From NCBI GenBank assembly GCA_913041865.1, contig CAJWIW010000053.1:1-6758 (forward strand): 6,758 nt of DNA, written 5' to 3'. The notes below the pieces were generated by a model, which had not been told where the DNA came from, did no database searches, and was given only the letters and a program-made list of their open reading frames with translations. The position numbers were made by a program, and so were the translations under genes. Every line of letters starts with the position of its first letter. Position 1 is the first letter of the stretch. Below, piece after piece: positions 5,443-6,758 of the stretch. This DNA is from an uncultured Gammaproteobacteria bacterium (GTDB lineage: Bacteria > Pseudomonadota > Gammaproteobacteria > GCA-002705445 > GCA-002716945).

Positions 5443-6152
5443 TTGATGTCTTTCCAAACCTCTTTCTTGAGGAAGTAGGCAAGTATCATAAAAAATGCGA
5501 GGAAGAATAGAACTTTTACCCCTAGGGCTTGTCGTTTTATTTTTACTGGCTCACTAATATATTCAAGGAAGTTAGAGGTATCTCTAAGGAATGAATTGAA
5601 CTCTTCTTCATTCATTTTACCTGGGATATATACCTCAAGCTTTGATTCATTTTCATTCTGCAGGTACTCCTGATGTCCCTGTAACTCCCAGAGGACATTG
5701 GGCATACTTGTTCCAGCGAGAACCACATTATCAACACCAGTTGGGCTGGTGGCATCAACATAAAAGCTTTTTAGAAATGTATAAATATAGTCTGTACCCT
5801 TGGCTCGAGCAGCAAGTGAGAGATCAGGTGGTGCTTGTCCAAACCATCCAGAAGCATCTTCGGATCCCATGGAAGCGTTTATGGTGTCGAAAGTTTGTTG
5901 GGCATTGAACATAAGATATTCTTTAAGTTGAGATTGAGTAATTCCAAGATCTTCGCCTATGACATCATATCGAATATACTCAGCTGAGTGACAACCCGAA
6001 CAATAATTCATAAAGTTCCTAGCACCTCTTTGAAGAGACTCGATATCATATATGTCGTTATTTGCATTCATCAATGGTTTTTTCACAGCTGCGTGCAGAC
6101 CATTTGGAGCGAAGAAAATAGCTGTGAATAATATGTAAAATCTCAATTTCAT
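5439..6152 (-). CDS. petC: Cytochrome c1, bc1 complex subunit
   Basis: This is the c-type haem subunit of quinol:cytochrome c oxidoreductase (complex III), facing the periplasm. The 237-residue protein has a signal peptide (about 1-22, ending GLHA-A). It has the haem-attachment motif CSGCH (51-55), RYDVIGEDLGI (61-71), and WFGQAPPDLSLAARAKGTDY (103-122). GTSMPNVLWEL (147-157) carries the axial Met150, and a C-terminal membrane anchor spans about 212-228, followed by KKEVWKDIK. All parts needed for a working cytochrome c1 are visible. It begins eight bases after the petB stop with no obvious Shine-Dalgarno, so translation is probably coupled. The ATG at 6152 is the only start giving the signal peptide. 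Confidence 0.97.
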   Translation of the reverse strand: MKLRFYILFTAIFFAPNGLHAAVKKPLMNANNDIYDIESLQRGARNFMNYCSGCHSAEYIRYDVIGEDLGITQSQLKEYLMFNAQQTFDTINASMGSEDASGWFGQAPPDLSLAARAKGTDYIYTFLKSFYVDATSPTGVDNVVLAGTSMPNVLWELQGHQEYLQNENESKLEVYIPGKMNEEEFNSFLRDTSNFLEYISEPVKIKRQALGVKVLFFLAFFMILAYFLKKEVWKDIK

Positions 6153-6160
6153 AGCAAAAA

Positions 6161-6758
6161 TTAAGTAACCCTATCAGGAACCGGTTTTGTTTTATCTATC
6201 ATAGAGTAATATGGCATGAGCAAGAAAAAAGCAAAATAGAGAACACTAAAGAATCTGGCCATTGACACATAAATTCCATCAGCAGGGAGTACGCCCAGAA
6301 CACCTAGCGATATAAAACTAATTACGAATGTTGTAAGTGCGAATTTGTAGATCCAACCTCGATACCGAATTGATTTAACCTTTGATCTGTCGAGCCAAGG
6401 TAGAAATAATGGGAGAAGAACTGCTAACCCCATAGCTATGGCTCCACCTAACTTATCAGGCACAGCTCTCAAAATGGCATAATATGGAGTAAAATACCAT
6501 ACTGGCGCAATATGCTCTGGTGTAGCAGAGGGATTTGCTTTTTCAAAATTTGCATATTCTAAGAAATATCCTCCCATATCTGGAGCAAAGAATACCACCA
6601 ATGAAAATACCATTAAAAAAGCGATGATGGCCACAAGATCCTTACTTGTGTGATAAGGATGAAAGGCTACTCCATCGATTGGTATTCCTTGGTCATTTTT
6701 ATAATCTTTTATCTCTATGCCGTCTGGATTGTTAGAACCAACCTCATGAAGTGCAACA
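6161..6758 (-). CDS. petB: Cytochrome b, bc1 complex subunit, C-terminal part
   Basis: This is the membrane subunit of complex III that holds the two b haems and the quinol sites. The last 198 residues are visible; the start lies beyond the right edge. The frame is open to position 6757, where it reads VALHEVGSNNPDGIEI, a conserved cytochrome b stretch, then FHPYHTSKDL just before the next helix. GTG at 6634 is internal, not the start. The Qo-site motif, PEWY in mitochondria, is PVWY here (6505-6494), within PEHIAPVWYFTPYYAILR, which I recall as typical of beta/gammaproteobacteria. Four C-terminal helices follow the family plan. The haem-ligand histidines would be in the missing half. The Rieske gene petA is expected upstream, to the right. 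Confidence 0.96.
   Translation of the reverse strand, partial: VALHEVGSNNPDGIEIKDYKNDQGIPIDGVAFHPYHTSKDLVAIIAFLMVFSLVVFFAPDMGGYFLEYANFEKANPSATPEHIAPVWYFTPYYAILRAVPDKLGGAIAMGLAVLLPLFLPWLDRSKVKSIRYRGWIYKFALTTFVISFISLGVLGVLPADGIYVSMARFFSVLYFAFFLLMPYYSMIDKTKPVPDRVT

Noticed and set aside
5642..5908. Plus-strand open frame of 88 codons
   Set aside because: It is antisense to the middle of petC, which is conserved with all its haem motifs; composition is that of a shadow frame.
6161..6634. A separate 157-residue protein starting at GTG 6634
   Set aside because: The frame stays open to the right edge and the upstream residues are conserved cytochrome b, so this is an internal codon of petB.

Overview
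This AT-rich window looks like chromosomal core sequence from a gammaproteobacterium, probably one with a streamlined genome. The evidence is the gene order. From right to left it reads cytochrome b (petB), cytochrome c1 (petC), sspA, sspB, lpoA, rsmI, rnpB, mraZ, rsmH. As far as I recall, this matches the Pseudomonas-type arrangement (mraW, mraZ, rnpB, rsmI, lpoA, yraN, diaA/gmhA-like, a lipoprotein gene, sspB, sspA, cyt c1, cyt b), except that the block between lpoA and sspB is missing. The low GC, short spacers, lost genes and shortened LpoA would suit a free-living marine lineage of SAR86 type. That placement is inference and was not tested.

Layout. Positions 1-185 hold the 5' end of rsmH (minus strand, running off the left edge). 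It starts at a TTG that overlaps the mraZ stop. mraZ (182-679) is the first gene of the division/cell-wall cluster and has a three-box MraZ operator upstream (702-727). The RNase P RNA gene rnpB (about 818-1166, minus) follows, flanked on both sides by inverted repeats. A six-helix membrane protein of the NicO/UreH metal-transporter type (1294-1965, minus) sits between rnpB and rsmI, where I would not expect a gene. rsmI (2135-2992, minus) and lpoA (3069-4307, plus) diverge from a 76-bp spacer. sspB (4338-4732, minus) is interrupted by a one-base frameshift, and sspA (4756-5385, minus) is intact. petC (5439-6152) and the 3' part of petB (6161 to the right edge) encode two of the three bc1 complex subunits.

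How the genes work together. RsmH and RsmI modify the same 16S rRNA nucleotide (C1402) and RNase P matures tRNA 5' ends, so the left half is translation-related. MraZ and LpoA link it to cell-wall growth and division. SspA and SspB are the RNA-polymerase-associated stress protein and the ClpXP delivery adaptor. PetB and PetC belong to the respiratory quinol:cytochrome c oxidoreductase. I see no mobile element, CRISPR array, tRNA or phage gene. The most notable features are the frameshifted sspB, the LpoA lacking its N-terminal TPR-like half, the extra metal-transporter gene, and an MraZ operator built from AAAGTG boxes rather than the E. coli TGGG type.
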